Shown: positions 32,406-41,546, counted from the first letter of the stretch. The stretch is 64,000 nt of DNA from Isoptericola sp. BMS4 (GCF_011634835.1 NZ_SIRP01000001.1:4013324-4077323), one strand, 5' to 3'. Numbers and translations: made by a program. Notes: generated by a model not told the origin, from the letters alone.

Positions 32406-33749
32406 ATGGCCCGCAAAGTCCGCACCCGCAAGACTCCCGAGCAGCGCCGCGCGGAGGCCGAGGCCCTGCACGCGACCATCGCGACCGAGGTGGAGAACCT
32501 GCGCGACTCGACGAACTGGACGCGGTTCCTCGACTTCTCCCGCCACATGAGCGGTTACTCGATCAACAACCTCCTGCTGATCCTCGCGCAGAACCCTGAC
32601 GCGACCGCCGTCGCCGGCTACCGCACCTGGCAGGACCGCGGCTACCAGGTCCGCAAGGGCGAGAAGGCCATCCGCATCTTCGGCGGCCGCTCGGTGACCC
32701 AGACCGTCGAAGACCCCGACACCGGCGAGGAGACCGAGCAGCGCCGCACGCTGTTCTTCGCCGTCCCGGTCTTCGACATCGCCCAGTGCGACCCGATCGA
32801 CCCCGAGAACGCCGTCGCGCCCGTCGGCCTCGTCCGGCTCGACGGCGAAGACCCGGCCGGAATCTACGACGCCGTCGTCGACTACCTGACGTCGCAGGGT
32901 TGGACCGTCATCCGCGAGGCCATCCCCGGTGAGACCAATGGGCTCACCAGTATGGACGGCTCACGCCGCGTCATCGTCGACGCTGGTCTGTCGCCCGCGA
33001 TGTCCGCCAAGGTCGCCCTGCATGAGGCCGCGCACGCGTCCCTGCACGCCGAGGACGGGATCGAGGAGTACGTCGCACACCGTGGCCTTAAGGAGACCGA
33101 GGCCGAATCCGTGGCCTACGTGACCGCCGGTCTCCTGGGTCTCGACACCGCCGAGTACTCCATCGGGTACGTCGCCGGCTGGTCGGACTACGACCCCCAG
33201 CTCATCAAGGACACCGCCGACCGGGTGCTGCACTGCGCCCACACCCTCGCCGACGCGCTCACGGCCGACACCGCGGACGCTGTCGTCGAGGAACCGGCGA
33301 CACCGACCGTCCAGCACGAGCGAACAGCGGTGCAGGTCACTGTGGCTACCGCGCCGCACCCTGCTGCGATGGCCGACATGTCGCTCGGCGATGAAAGGCA
33401 CCAGCCGCCCGGCCGGCCACCGACACCGACGACCATCGACGACGTCGCCGAGGCCCTCACGACCCACCTGGCCACGCACGCCCGCCAGCTCGCCGAAGCC
33501 GTCGTCTTCCTCGGTGCCAACACTCGGTGGGACTCGTCCGCGATCGAGGTGCTCGCCGACCCCATCCAACGTGCGGCCCTCGACGCCGACATGCCTGCGT
33601 TCGGCACCACCAGCGCCTACGGCGAGGCGCACGCCTTCTACGGCCGCCTCGCCCGAGCTGCCGGGGTGGACACCGACTGGGGCTGTGGGCCCACACACGA
33701 TCCGAGCCCCTCCGATGTCTCGGACGTCGGCTGGAGCCTCGGACCCTGA
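32406..33749 (+). CDS. ArdC-like antirestriction/ssDNA-binding protein with metallopeptidase motif
   Basis: 447 residues. The N-terminal ~130 match the ArdC ssDNA-binding domain (FSRHMSGYSINNLLLILAQN, AVAGYRTWQDRGYQVRKGEKAI). A zincin motif follows: KVALHEAAHASLH (HExxH variant HEAAH) with downstream glutamates in KETEAESVAYV. ArdC proteins coat or protect incoming single-stranded plasmid DNA and blunt restriction in the recipient. The last ~150 residues are a poorly conserved extension. Co-transcribed with the preceding gene. Confidence 0.85.
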   Translation: MARKVRTRKTPEQRRAEAEALHATIATEVENLRDSTNWTRFLDFSRHMSGYSINNLLLILAQNPDATAVAGYRTWQDRGYQVRKGEKAIRIFGGRSVTQTVEDPDTGEETEQRRTLFFAVPVFDIAQCDPIDPENAVAPVGLVRLDGEDPAGIYDAVVDYLTSQGWTVIREAIPGETNGLTSMDGSRRVIVDAGLSPAMSAKVALHEAAHASLHAEDGIEEYVAHRGLKETEAESVAYVTAGLLGLDTAEYSIGYVAGWSDYDPQLIKDTADRVLHCAHTLADALTADTADAVVEEPATPTVQHERTAVQVTVATAPHPAAMADMSLGDERHQPPGRPPTPTTIDDVAEALTTHLATHARQLAEAVVFLGANTRWDSSAIEVLADPIQRAALDADMPAFGTTSAYGEAHAFYGRLARAAGVDTDWGCGPTHDPSPSDVSDVGWSLGP

Positions 33750-33770
33750 CGACGCGGCCGGCACACGCGG

Positions 33771-33791
33771 TACTATCGAACACATGTTCGA
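33771..33791 (+). promoter_or_regulatory. LexA (SOS) box overlapping a -10 element
   Basis: TCGAACACATGTTCGA at 33776-33791 is a perfect palindromic actinobacterial LexA box (TCGAAC-N4-GTTCGA). It overlaps the -10 element TACTAT (33771-33776). The downstream genes should be repressed by host LexA and induced by DNA damage. Confidence 0.85.
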
Positions 33792-33810
33792 TGGCGGAGA
33801 CGATCCGTGA
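33784..33810 (+). CDS. Possible leaderless 8-codon leader peptide
   Basis: ATG 33784 lies exactly 7 nt after TACTAT and opens MFDGGDDP before TGA 33808-33810, which overlaps GTG 33807 of the next gene (GTGA). The layout suggests a leader peptide that couples translation of the SOS-controlled gene. Short and therefore uncertain. Confidence 0.4.
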   Translation: MFDGGDDP

Positions 33811-34094
33811 CCGGGGAAGGTCGGCGCTACCTGACTGATCGCGGCATCGAGTCGGTGCCGATGCGCGACGCGGCGCACGGCGCCCCGCAGGAGCAGCGTG
33901 TCGGTGAGCGGATCATCGAGCCGACCGACCCGATCCCGGTGCGGGTGTGGATCGAGGCTCGGCAGTCGGGCAACCACGAGTGCGACGGCTACGCCATCGG
34001 CTGGACCGATCGCCAGGTGCACGTGAGGTACATCGACACCCACGGCCGCGAGGGCTGGACCTGGGTCTGGGCGAACGCCGTCACCCGCACCTGA
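33807..34094 (+). CDS. SOS-controlled small ICE protein (95 aa)
   Basis: 95 residues from GTG 33807. The C-terminal half (VRVWIEARQSGNHECDGYAI, then VHVRYIDTHGREGWTWVW) is beta-rich and aromatic, like a small OB or SH3-type fold. No family recognised. A LexA box lies 15 bp upstream, so it is probably induced by DNA damage, a common trigger of ICE transfer. GGAG 8 nt upstream supports the start. Confidence 0.65.
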   Translation: MTGEGRRYLTDRGIESVPMRDAAHGAPQEQRVGERIIEPTDPIPVRVWIEARQSGNHECDGYAIGWTDRQVHVRYIDTHGREGWTWVWANAVTRT

Positions 34095-34101
34095 GCCCCT
34101 G

Positions 34102-34175
34102 CGGGCAAGACTCCCGGCCCCTGTGGATGAAGGAGTTTGTCCACAGATCCGTATCGGGCAAGAGTTCGGGCAAGA
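34102..34175. repeat. CGGGCAAGA repeats around a DnaA-box-like inverted repeat
   Basis: CGGGCAAGA occurs three times (ending 34110, 34163 and 34175; the last two are 12 bp apart). Between the first and second copies lie CTGTGGA (34121-34127) and TCCACAG (34140-34146), an inverted repeat that includes a perfect TTGTCCACA (34137-34145), the actinobacterial DnaA-box form. Could be an origin-like or regulatory site. Confidence 0.5.
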
Positions 34176-34241
34176 CCCCGCGGCTTCCATGGCATGAGAG
34201 CCACCACGCCGACGTGGCTCGACACCACGGAGGTGGATGCC

Positions 34242-35108
34242 ATGCGCCGGGCCGAGAAGATCTTCAGAGAGCACGACGTCGCTCCCGAGGTGATGTCGTC
34301 GGCGCTCTACCGACAGCTCGTCCAGGACTGGGTGTGGACGCAGTCCCGGCCATCGGCGGGCGCTTCCCTACAGCGCTGGAGTCGCGCCGAGCCGCACTTC
34401 GAGGGCTTCTCCCGACCCGCCGACGTCGTCGACGCGATCGACGCCGGCAACCACCAACGCAAGGACGCCCTCCTGCTTGCGCTGCTTCGTCTCGTGCAGG
34501 CAGGGGAACCGCTCGCGAGTCAGACCGTCCTCCACGCGATGCTCCCCGGGCTCGCCGGACTGGCCGCGCGCACGACTCCAAAGCTGCCCGCCAGCGAGCC
34601 GGACCGCGCTGAGGCCGCGCGCCAGCTAGTCGTCGAGGAGTTCCTGGAGTCCGCAGCGGTGTTCCCGGTCCTCCGACGTCGCCAGCGCGTCGCATCGAAC
34701 CTCCTGCTCGACACCGTCAAGCGCGTCACTAGCCACACTCGTCAGGCCGTACCGAGGCCGTTCAACCCCGCCGCGCTCTACACCGACGCCGTGCCAGAGA
34801 CAGACCGTGACGTCTACCGAGCGGTCCGCGCCCAAGCAGACGGCGGAGCCCCCAGCCATGTCGACGGGATCGACCCCGATTCCGACCTGCTGACCGTGCT
34901 GACGTGGGCGGTCTCCGAGGGTGTCATCACGACGGCGGAGGCGCAGATGCTTGCCGACGTATACCTCCCCTCTATGCCGGACGGTTGGGGCTTCGACCAC
35001 GTCGCAGAGGCCGTCGGCGTGTCGCGATCGGCAGTGAAGATGCGATGCTCCCGCGCGGTCGCAAGACTCAGCGCGGCAGCCCGTGCCAGCGTGACTCAAA
35101 CCGCCTGA
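34242..35108 (+). CDS. Sigma-70-like protein (ICE regulator candidate)
   Basis: 288 residues from ATG 34242, which has a perfect GGAGGT 7 nt upstream; longer in-frame starts lack one. The C-terminal ~60 residues look like sigma region 4: ITTAEAQMLADVYLP, GWGFDHVAEAVGVSRSAVKM, RCSRAVARLSAAA. The middle (VVEEFLESAAVFPVLRRRQRVASNLLLDTV) is region-2-like. It lies after the SOS-controlled gene and the repeat cluster. It is the best in-element candidate for recognising the GC-RATG promoters (inference). Confidence 0.55.
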   Translation: MRRAEKIFREHDVAPEVMSSALYRQLVQDWVWTQSRPSAGASLQRWSRAEPHFEGFSRPADVVDAIDAGNHQRKDALLLALLRLVQAGEPLASQTVLHAMLPGLAGLAARTTPKLPASEPDRAEAARQLVVEEFLESAAVFPVLRRRQRVASNLLLDTVKRVTSHTRQAVPRPFNPAALYTDAVPETDRDVYRAVRAQADGGAPSHVDGIDPDSDLLTVLTWAVSEGVITTAEAQMLADVYLPSMPDGWGFDHVAEAVGVSRSAVKMRCSRAVARLSAAARASVTQTA

Positions 35109-35172
35109 GTGCACTCAACGGTGCTGATCCGCATCGACGGGTGCTGACTCTGGGAGGGCCCGACGTAGACGG

Positions 35173-36222
35173 TTACCAGCCGAAGTCCGAGACGCCGCCG
35201 TGCCCGGTCACCCAGTGGTAGGTGATCTTCTTCGCGGGCGTCACCCCGAAGCTGAAAGCACCTCCGGGGTAGGGCGTCGAGGTACAGGCTTGGAACTGAA
35301 CGCTCTGCTCAGTCCCTGGAGCCACGTAGACCTCGACATGGACGGGTGCGGGGACCTCGGCAGCGATCTCCGTGCTGTCGGCGGAATAGCCGTCGACGTA
35401 GTCGGCTCCGGTTGAAGAGAACGTGAAGCCCGAGACTGCAGTGTCAGACTGGTTGACGACCCTGACGTGCCAGTTGGCACAGTTCTCATCTGGGAACCCT
35501 TGCCCGAAGTTGCCGCCTCCCTCGGGGCCGTAGATCCGCACGCTCCCGATTGGCTCCGCAGCAGCGGTCGCTGGTGGCGCGGCCTCGGCGGTCTTCCCGC
35601 AGAGTCGGCCGATCCTGGGAATGCCAGGTCCCGAGAGCAGGCTTCCGGCGATCCACCCGTCGACGTCACCGGTTTGGATGGGGTACCACCCGGATTGGGG
35701 TTCGCCGGTGAGCTCGACATCGGTGTTAGCCGCGACTGTGGTCACCATATCCGCGCTGCAAGCTGGCGCCGAGCGGACATTCGCCCGTTCGCTCGTCACG
35801 ACAGATCGGGTCGTGGCGCCGCATATCTGCGCGATGTCAGGGATCTCTGGACCGTCGAGCAGGCTGCCCGCCACCCATCCGTCGAGACCGGCAGCCGTGA
35901 TGGGATACCACCCGGACCGGGGTTCGCCGGTGAGTTCGACGGATCTGCCGCCATCGAGTTTGGCTAGAACAGTGGCGTCGCATGCTGGGAATTCTCGGAC
36001 GTTTGCGGGCTCGCTCGTCTCGGCCCAGGTGGACGCGGCTGAGGGAGGGCTCACGGCTGCCGGGGAGGGGCGCGGGACTGGTGTCGTCGTGACATCAGCC
36101 GAAACGAGTGGCTCGGTAGATGCCGAACGGTCCGCGGACTCTGATGCTGAGCTTCCGCAGCCTGACGAGAGCAGCACCAAGCACAAGAGCGACACAGCGC
36201 TCGGGCTCGGAACTCGCTTCAT
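35173..36222 (-). CDS. Lipoprotein with two SH3-like domains
   Basis: 349 residues. The signal peptide ends in the lipobox LSSGC (Cys ~23), followed by a Ser/Thr/Pro linker. Two bacterial SH3 modules (ANVREFPACDATV...GWYPI...GWVAGSLL and ANVRSAPACSADM...GWYPI...GWIAGSLL) precede a C-terminal beta-rich domain of unknown type. SH3b domains bind cell-wall peptides; the protein may anchor transfer machinery to the wall. GTG 36225 would add one residue. Confidence 0.75.
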   Translation of the reverse strand: MKRVPSPSAVSLLCLVLLSSGCGSSASESADRSASTEPLVSADVTTTPVPRPSPAAVSPPSAASTWAETSEPANVREFPACDATVLAKLDGGRSVELTGEPRSGWYPITAAGLDGWVAGSLLDGPEIPDIAQICGATTRSVVTSERANVRSAPACSADMVTTVAANTDVELTGEPQSGWYPIQTGDVDGWIAGSLLSGPGIPRIGRLCGKTAEAAPPATAAAEPIGSVRIYGPEGGGNFGQGFPDENCANWHVRVVNQSDTAVSGFTFSSTGADYVDGYSADSTEIAAEVPAPVHVEVYVAPGTEQSVQFQACTSTPYPGGAFSFGVTPAKKITYHWVTGHGGVSDFGW

Positions 36223-36363
36223 CACAGACCCTGGAACTTCTTCCTCGACGCCCTCACCACGCTACCTCGCAGGCTGGTAGGAGTGGACGCGGGCTCGGGT
36301 GAAGTTTGCTCATGCGCTACCGGTCCGAGTCGACGCGTCTCGGATTGCCTCACCGGGCCACTC

Positions 36364-37305
36364 CTACTGCACGAGCGCCTGGGCCTCGCCCATCGTGATC
36401 TGCGTCGAGTCCGAGAACTCCAGTGGGATCGACCCGTTCTGACCGCCGCCGGACCACTCGACGGTCCAGTAGGACGTCGCGGTGACGGTGTAGCGACCCT
36501 GCTTGGCGTAGTGGTGTCCGCAGTCGGGCGACGACGCCTTGCCGTACGAGTCGGCGTATTGCGTCCCGACGCCGCAAGCGACCGTGGTTCCGTCGCCCAT
36601 CGACCACACGATCCGGTCGAGCCGCCCGGTCGCAGACACAGTCGTCCCGCCCGCCGACGCCGCTCTCGTGATCGGCCCGGTCGACGACTCCGAGGGCTCC
36701 GCCGCCCACATCCAGGTGGGCATGCCGACCACGCCCACGCTTCCGGTCACAGGTTCCGGAACGATGCCGATCGTAATCGCGCGCAGGTTCATCGCCTCGA
36801 CGGCGCGGTCGGCGAGGTCCCGTGGGGACGGTCCGCTCGCTGCGGGCGCCGCCTCGGCCCAGTAGTAGTCGTTCCAGCAGTCGTCCATGCCGACGCCATC
36901 GACGATGCAGTACGGCGGCGTGCACGAGACGATCACGCCCTCGGTGCGGCCCTCCCAAACCGGGTCGTCGGCCGGCGGCTGAGGGTCCGCGAGCCTGGCG
37001 TAGCACATCCGTGCGGCGTTCCACGTGTAGCCCTCGACGGCGCACGGCACCTCGTGCGGCCCGTAGTGGCACGTGGCCGGTTCATGGCTGACGTTCTCGG
37101 CGCCACCCGAGTCGTCTCCCCCGCTACCGTCGCCACCGCCGCTCTCACCCGGGTCGGTGATCGTGATGTAGCAGGTGCCGCCGATCGGTGTCTGGCCCGG
37201 CGGACACGTCACGGGGTCGGCGGCCGACGCTGGGATCGCGACGGCAAGCAGCAAAGTCATCGCCGCAGCCACTGCGGCGAAGACAACCCCGACTGCGCAA
37301 CGCAT
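36364..37305 (-). CDS. Secreted protein with PKD-like domain
   Basis: 313 residues. A Sec signal peptide (~1-29, ending ASA) is followed by Cys-rich and Gly/Ser/Asp-rich stretches and a PKD-like beta domain near the C-terminus (RIVWSMGDGTTVACG, CGHHYAKQGRYTVTATS). Homologues occur in actinobacterial ICE/Tad clusters as surface proteins of unknown role. It starts 3 bp after the preceding lipoprotein gene and closes the long Tad operon. Confidence 0.7.
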   Translation of the reverse strand: MRCAVGVVFAAVAAAMTLLLAVAIPASAADPVTCPPGQTPIGGTCYITITDPGESGGGDGSGGDDSGGAENVSHEPATCHYGPHEVPCAVEGYTWNAARMCYARLADPQPPADDPVWEGRTEGVIVSCTPPYCIVDGVGMDDCWNDYYWAEAAPAASGPSPRDLADRAVEAMNLRAITIGIVPEPVTGSVGVVGMPTWMWAAEPSESSTGPITRAASAGGTTVSATGRLDRIVWSMGDGTTVACGVGTQYADSYGKASSPDCGHHYAKQGRYTVTATSYWTVEWSGGGQNGSIPLEFSDSTQITMGEAQALVQ

Positions 37306-37308
37306 CGA

Positions 37309-37932
37309 TCAGCACTCCGCGAACGGCTGCCTGGTCGAGGCTTCCTGGACGGTCCAGCGATCATCTGGCTGCCGCTGCATGACGACGTCCTGGACAACCG
37401 GCGTCGTCGCCGAATAGCTCGACTCGGCAGGGTTGCCGTCGGCATCGACGACCTCGACGTCCGTGAAGTCGACGCACGCCTCCATCGTCACGACCTGTGT
37501 GCCCTCGCTCAGGGGATCACCCTCGTAGTCGGTGACGTCCACGGAGACCAGAGTGGATGTCCCGGTCTGGTGGAGCCCTTGGTCAGCGAACTGCTGCGGC
37601 ACGGACTGCCACCACGTCACCATCTCCTCCGAGCCGATGTACGGGCGCACTCTGCGGAGGGGGTCACCGTTGCCCGGTTCGGCGAGGACCCGATCGCTCA
37701 CCTCGAGGTACTCCGCGAGGCGTCCCTGTGCGTCATCGACGTTGGCCTGCTGGGCGGCTTCTTCCTCGCTCAGGGTCGGCGTCGGCCTGGCTGAGGGCGT
37801 CGGAGATGCGGTCGCCGACGGCGGTGTGGTCGCCGTGGGCGTGGGCTGGCCGTTGCCGCCGTCGGTGCAGGCCGCGAGCAGCACCGTGAGCCCGACGGCG
37901 CACGCCGCCAGAGTCGGTCGCTTCGGAATCAT
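37309..37932 (-). CDS. ICE lipoprotein, NTF2-like
   Basis: 207 residues. Lipobox LLAAC (Cys ~20) after MIPKRPTLAACAVGLTVLLA, a Thr/Pro/Ser-rich linker, then an alpha/beta region (DDAQGRLAEYLEVSDRVLAE ... DVVMQRQPDDRWTVQEASTR) resembling NTF2-like lipoproteins of conjugation or pilus clusters. ATG 37932 is set by the signal peptide; a longer frame upstream has no membrane character. Confidence 0.7.
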   Translation of the reverse strand: MIPKRPTLAACAVGLTVLLAACTDGGNGQPTPTATTPPSATASPTPSARPTPTLSEEEAAQQANVDDAQGRLAEYLEVSDRVLAEPGNGDPLRRVRPYIGSEEMVTWWQSVPQQFADQGLHQTGTSTLVSVDVTDYEGDPLSEGTQVVTMEACVDFTDVEVVDADGNPAESSYSATTPVVQDVVMQRQPDDRWTVQEASTRQPFAEC

Positions 37933-38060
37933 CGCGACCTCATTCCGTTCCGCGCCCCTCGCGGCCACCGTAGGATCGGTCGGCCGTGCGCCGGGATCGC
38001 CGCCACGGATCTGTGGATGGCGCGCGGTTCGGACTGGCTGTGGACGCACGTGGTCTCCCG

Positions 38061-41000
38061 TCACAATGCACGAAGGTGGGTCTTGGTCGGCTCGCCGGGG
38101 TTCTTCAGCTCGGCAAGGAGCTGTTCGGTCTCGGGTTCGAGCTCGACCTCGAGCTCTTCGGTGATGGCCAGCAGGCGGTCGATGGCCTCGGCCTCGGCGG
38201 CTGGGTTGCGCGATTCATGGGCGGCCAAGATGCGCAGCCGCCACAGGGCTTCCTGGGCAGGGTCGACCAGGAGGCCGACAGTGACGGCGGCCTCGGCGGC
38301 ACGCCAGTGCCCCTCCATGAGCCGGCGCTTGGTGAGGGCGTACGAGGCATCGACGATCTCCGACACGAGGCGTTGACGGATCGGCTCCGACCACGCATAG
38401 CGCCTGCGGTGAGTGCCCTCGAAGGGGGTGCCGCGCACGAGTTCGAGAGCGGCTTCCAGGTTCTCGGTCGAGGCGTTCAGCGGGTCTCCGCCCATCAAGG
38501 CGTCCCAGTCCCCGACATCGCTCGTGACGTCGTCGGTGAACCCGTATCCGCCGCCGGCGGCGTGGCGCGGCAGGAAGTCCTGGCCGGACTCGTCTTGCCC
38601 GACCCACCGGCGCAGCTTCGACGTCGCGGTGTTGCGGGTGTTGAGGTTGTCCTCGGTTCTGCGGTCGGGCCAGATGGCGTCGTCGATCGCGGGGGCGGTC
38701 GCGTTCGGGTGCAGCGCGAGGTACGCGGCCAGTTCGAGCAGTCGCGCCTTCCTGGAGTCCTCGACGGTCCCCGTGGCGCCGACGATGTCGACGGGCCCGA
38801 GGACGAAGAGCCGTGGCGCGGTTGGCGTGTCCGGTGCCTCCCGCCGGGCGGGTGCGCCGTCGTTCGCATCGCGCTCGGGCTCCGGAACAGGTTCCAGGGT
38901 TTCGACCTGCGCGACGGATGGTTCTGGATCACGGTCGCCGACCAGGCCCGCCGGGTCGGCGAGTGCGACGAGTCCCAGGAGGTCGTCGTACTGGTCGAGG
39001 GCTAAGCGTTGTGGTGTGAGCGGCATGGCGATGGGGTCGAGGATCGCGCGTGACCCCCCGGGCGACGTTCGGATCGCCCACTGTCCGACGCTCACGCCGC
39101 TGGTGATGGCCGCGACGGCGACCTTCGGTGTCTGAGCGGTGACCGCGGCGAGCTTGGACTTCTGCGCCTCGGTCATGAAGTCAGCGACGACGACGATCTC
39201 CGGCGTCCAGGCGTCCGGTACGAGGCCTGCGGAGCGAACGGCGCCCAGGTCGCGTACGCCTGCCTCGGCGATCGCCTGGCGGTCGGACTCGGCGCGTTCG
39301 GCGAGCTGGTCGAGCAGTCGGTCAATGGTCGGGACCCAGCGGATCCGGCCGCTGCGCAGGACGCCTTCGATGTCGGCGAGCCAGCCCACGACGGTGACCT
39401 GGAGGTCGTCCGCCCACTCCGACGTGGCCAGTTCGAGCGTCAGGGCCGCGACGATGGCGCGAGTGTCCTCTTCGGTACCGGTAATAGCGAGCGACCCGAT
39501 GCATTCGAGGTTCAGGAAGATGTGGCTTGCGGTGTCGTCGTGACCGACGGTGACGAGCGCCGGGTACGGGGCCGGGACCGAGCTGGACGCCGAGTCCGGG
39601 GCGAGTGCCGTGCCTGCGTCGAGAGCCCAGATAGAGCCGTCGCCGAGGTCTTGCCAGGGCGCTGTGAGATGCTCGGGTTCCTCGAGGTAGAGCTCGAATC
39701 GGTCGACCGTGAGCCTCGCGGCCCGCACACCCGGCAAGGGCTCACCCGCCTCGGAGCACTGGTGCGCGAGTCCTCGCAGGGCATCATCGACCCTCTGGAC
39801 GGCGAGTTCGTCAGCGGCCGTCCGCAGTTCTTGTTCCAGGGTCGCGGCGCTGCCCTCGGGCATCGGGATCTTTTGGCCCGGCTTGCGGCGGCGTTGCTGA
39901 GCGCTCCGCCGGCGCGCGACGAGGGCGATCGATCCGGCCGCCAGGATCGTCCCGATGCCCGAGCCGGTCGCCACCTTCCATGCGTCGACCGAGTCCGGTT
40001 CGTCGCCGTGGCCGCTTACCGCCGTCTCTGCTGCTCCGGCGTCGGGAGCGACCTGCACGGCGGCCGGAGCGGTCGGAGCCTCGCCGGGCAGAGCCGACAA
40101 CGCCCCGGGTCTGCGCTCGGGTCGCGGTGTCGCGTCCACCGCTTCCGAGTCCTCCGGTTCTGCGGTCGGCATCTCGGCGGCAGGTGGCTCAGCCGGCTCG
40201 GGCGTCGGGGACGGCCCTGGCTCGCCTTCGCCGCGCACGGCGGGGATGACGAGCGTCCAGCCGGGCTGGATCCGGTCGGGGTCCGACAAGCGGGCCCCAT
40301 CGGGTTGGGTGATGTCCGTCGAGGCGTCGAAGATCTCGCGATACCGGTCGGGGTCACCGAGCTCGTCGGAGGCGATCGACGTCATCGTGTCGCCAGGCTG
40401 GACCGTCACCGTGCGCCGACCGTCGGCGGGCACGGTGGAAGGCGCGGGCGATGCCGGGAGGGTGAGGACCCAGCCGGGTTGGAGGAAGTCGGGCTTGCCT
40501 CCGAGCAGGTCGGCGTTGAGTTCGACGAGTTCGGTGTACCGGTGCCCGTCGCCGAGGCACTTCTCCGCGATGGACCACAGGGAATCGTTGGGCTGCACCG
40601 TGTACGCGACAGTTGCGGGCGCATCGCGTTCCTTCGTCTGCTGCTGCGGGCGGGCCGCGCCATCCGCAACCGAACGATCGGCACCGACAACGACAGGCTC
40701 GACCGCGTCAAGGGGGACGGCGCTTGCCGGGGGCGAAACGACCGCTGTCGGGCCGGCCGCGGCGAACAGCGCAAAGGCTGCCCCGACGAGGCCCTGCGCC
40801 CAGCCCTGCGGCAGCGCGAGTCCGGGCAGGCGCGGCGGGCGGATGCCGCGCACCCGGGCGATGATCTCAACGAGCAGGGTGATGGTGAGCGCGGCCCAGG
40901 CGATCCAGGCGATCACCTTGATCGCGGCGAGGGCGAGGGATCCGTCGTCGGGCCGGGTCAGGTCTCCCCACGAGGCGCCGTCGGCGAGCGGGTTCGCCCC

Positions 41001-41090
41001 GACGGCGACCAGCACGACAGGCAGGCCGACGGTGATCGCGAGGATCGCGACCAGTGCGGCCAGGCCGAGCAGACGACGTCGCGCGTTCAC
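38061..41090 (-). CDS. LysM- and BTAD-containing membrane protein
   Basis: 1,009 residues. Two N-terminal transmembrane helices, a third near ~115, then two LysM domains (YTVQPNDSLWSIAEKCLGDG, VTVQPGDTMTSIASDELGD) that bind peptidoglycan, a Pro/Glu linker and another transmembrane helix (~370). The C-terminal half is cytoplasmic, with a winged-helix and bacterial transcriptional activator domain (LLELAAYLALHPNATAPAID, TSKLRRWVG, ALWRLRILAAHESRN). It could link wall sensing to transcription. GTG 41090 overlaps the tadG-like stop (GTGA). Confidence 0.85.
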   Translation of the reverse strand: MNARRRLLGLAALVAILAITVGLPVVLVAVGANPLADGASWGDLTRPDDGSLALAAIKVIAWIAWAALTITLLVEIIARVRGIRPPRLPGLALPQGWAQGLVGAAFALFAAAGPTAVVSPPASAVPLDAVEPVVVGADRSVADGAARPQQQTKERDAPATVAYTVQPNDSLWSIAEKCLGDGHRYTELVELNADLLGGKPDFLQPGWVLTLPASPAPSTVPADGRRTVTVQPGDTMTSIASDELGDPDRYREIFDASTDITQPDGARLSDPDRIQPGWTLVIPAVRGEGEPGPSPTPEPAEPPAAEMPTAEPEDSEAVDATPRPERRPGALSALPGEAPTAPAAVQVAPDAGAAETAVSGHGDEPDSVDAWKVATGSGIGTILAAGSIALVARRRSAQQRRRKPGQKIPMPEGSAATLEQELRTAADELAVQRVDDALRGLAHQCSEAGEPLPGVRAARLTVDRFELYLEEPEHLTAPWQDLGDGSIWALDAGTALAPDSASSSVPAPYPALVTVGHDDTASHIFLNLECIGSLAITGTEEDTRAIVAALTLELATSEWADDLQVTVVGWLADIEGVLRSGRIRWVPTIDRLLDQLAERAESDRQAIAEAGVRDLGAVRSAGLVPDAWTPEIVVVADFMTEAQKSKLAAVTAQTPKVAVAAITSGVSVGQWAIRTSPGGSRAILDPIAMPLTPQRLALDQYDDLLGLVALADPAGLVGDRDPEPSVAQVETLEPVPEPERDANDGAPARREAPDTPTAPRLFVLGPVDIVGATGTVEDSRKARLLELAAYLALHPNATAPAIDDAIWPDRRTEDNLNTRNTATSKLRRWVGQDESGQDFLPRHAAGGGYGFTDDVTSDVGDWDALMGGDPLNASTENLEAALELVRGTPFEGTHRRRYAWSEPIRQRLVSEIVDASYALTKRRLMEGHWRAAEAAVTVGLLVDPAQEALWRLRILAAHESRNPAAEAEAIDRLLAITEELEVELEPETEQLLAELKNPGEPTKTHLRAL

Positions 41091-41542
41091 TGTTCGACCC
41101 CTTCGACGGCGCGTGCGATCCGGGCAGTGGCGTGCCCGCTCGCGGGCAGGCTATCGATGCCGACCAGGGACAGGATCTTCGTCTGGTAGGTGGCACTCGT
41201 GTCGACGACGATCCGGCCCTCGACGATCGCAGTGGACCCGGTCAGTCCGGCACCCTCGATGTAGGCCGCGGCGGCGGCCCGTGCTGCGGCCGGGGAGGCT
41301 TCGGTGCCCTGCCCGCGGATCGCGACCGGGGCGTTGAGCTGCTGCCCGCCGATGCGGGCGGCCTCGGCGGCGACGGCGCGGGTGTTCTGGATCGCGTGCA
41401 GTTGGCCTCCGAAGTCGACGCCGATACCGACGAAGAGCAGCATCGCGAACGTCGTGACAGCCGCCCACGCGGACATGGACCCACGCTCGACGTCCTCACG
41501 GAGGAACCAGGCGGTACCGCTGAGCGGGCGGAAGGGGCGCAT
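41087..41542 (-). CDS. TadG-like pilus-assembly protein
   Basis: 151 residues. A basic N-terminus with DVERG is followed by a hydrophobic helix (SMSAWAAVTTFAMLLFVGIG) and an Ala-rich periplasmic part (ARIGGQQLNAPVAI). It resembles the N-terminal Flp/TadE-type segments, but the +5 Glu needed for prepilin processing is replaced by Trp. ATG 41542 is preferred; GTG 41545 would add one residue. Confidence 0.7.
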   Translation of the reverse strand: MRPFRPLSGTAWFLREDVERGSMSAWAAVTTFAMLLFVGIGVDFGGQLHAIQNTRAVAAEAARIGGQQLNAPVAIRGQGTEASPAAARAAAAAYIEGAGLTGSTAIVEGRIVVDTSATYQTKILSLVGIDSLPASGHATARIARAVEGVEQ

Positions 41543-41546
41543 CACT

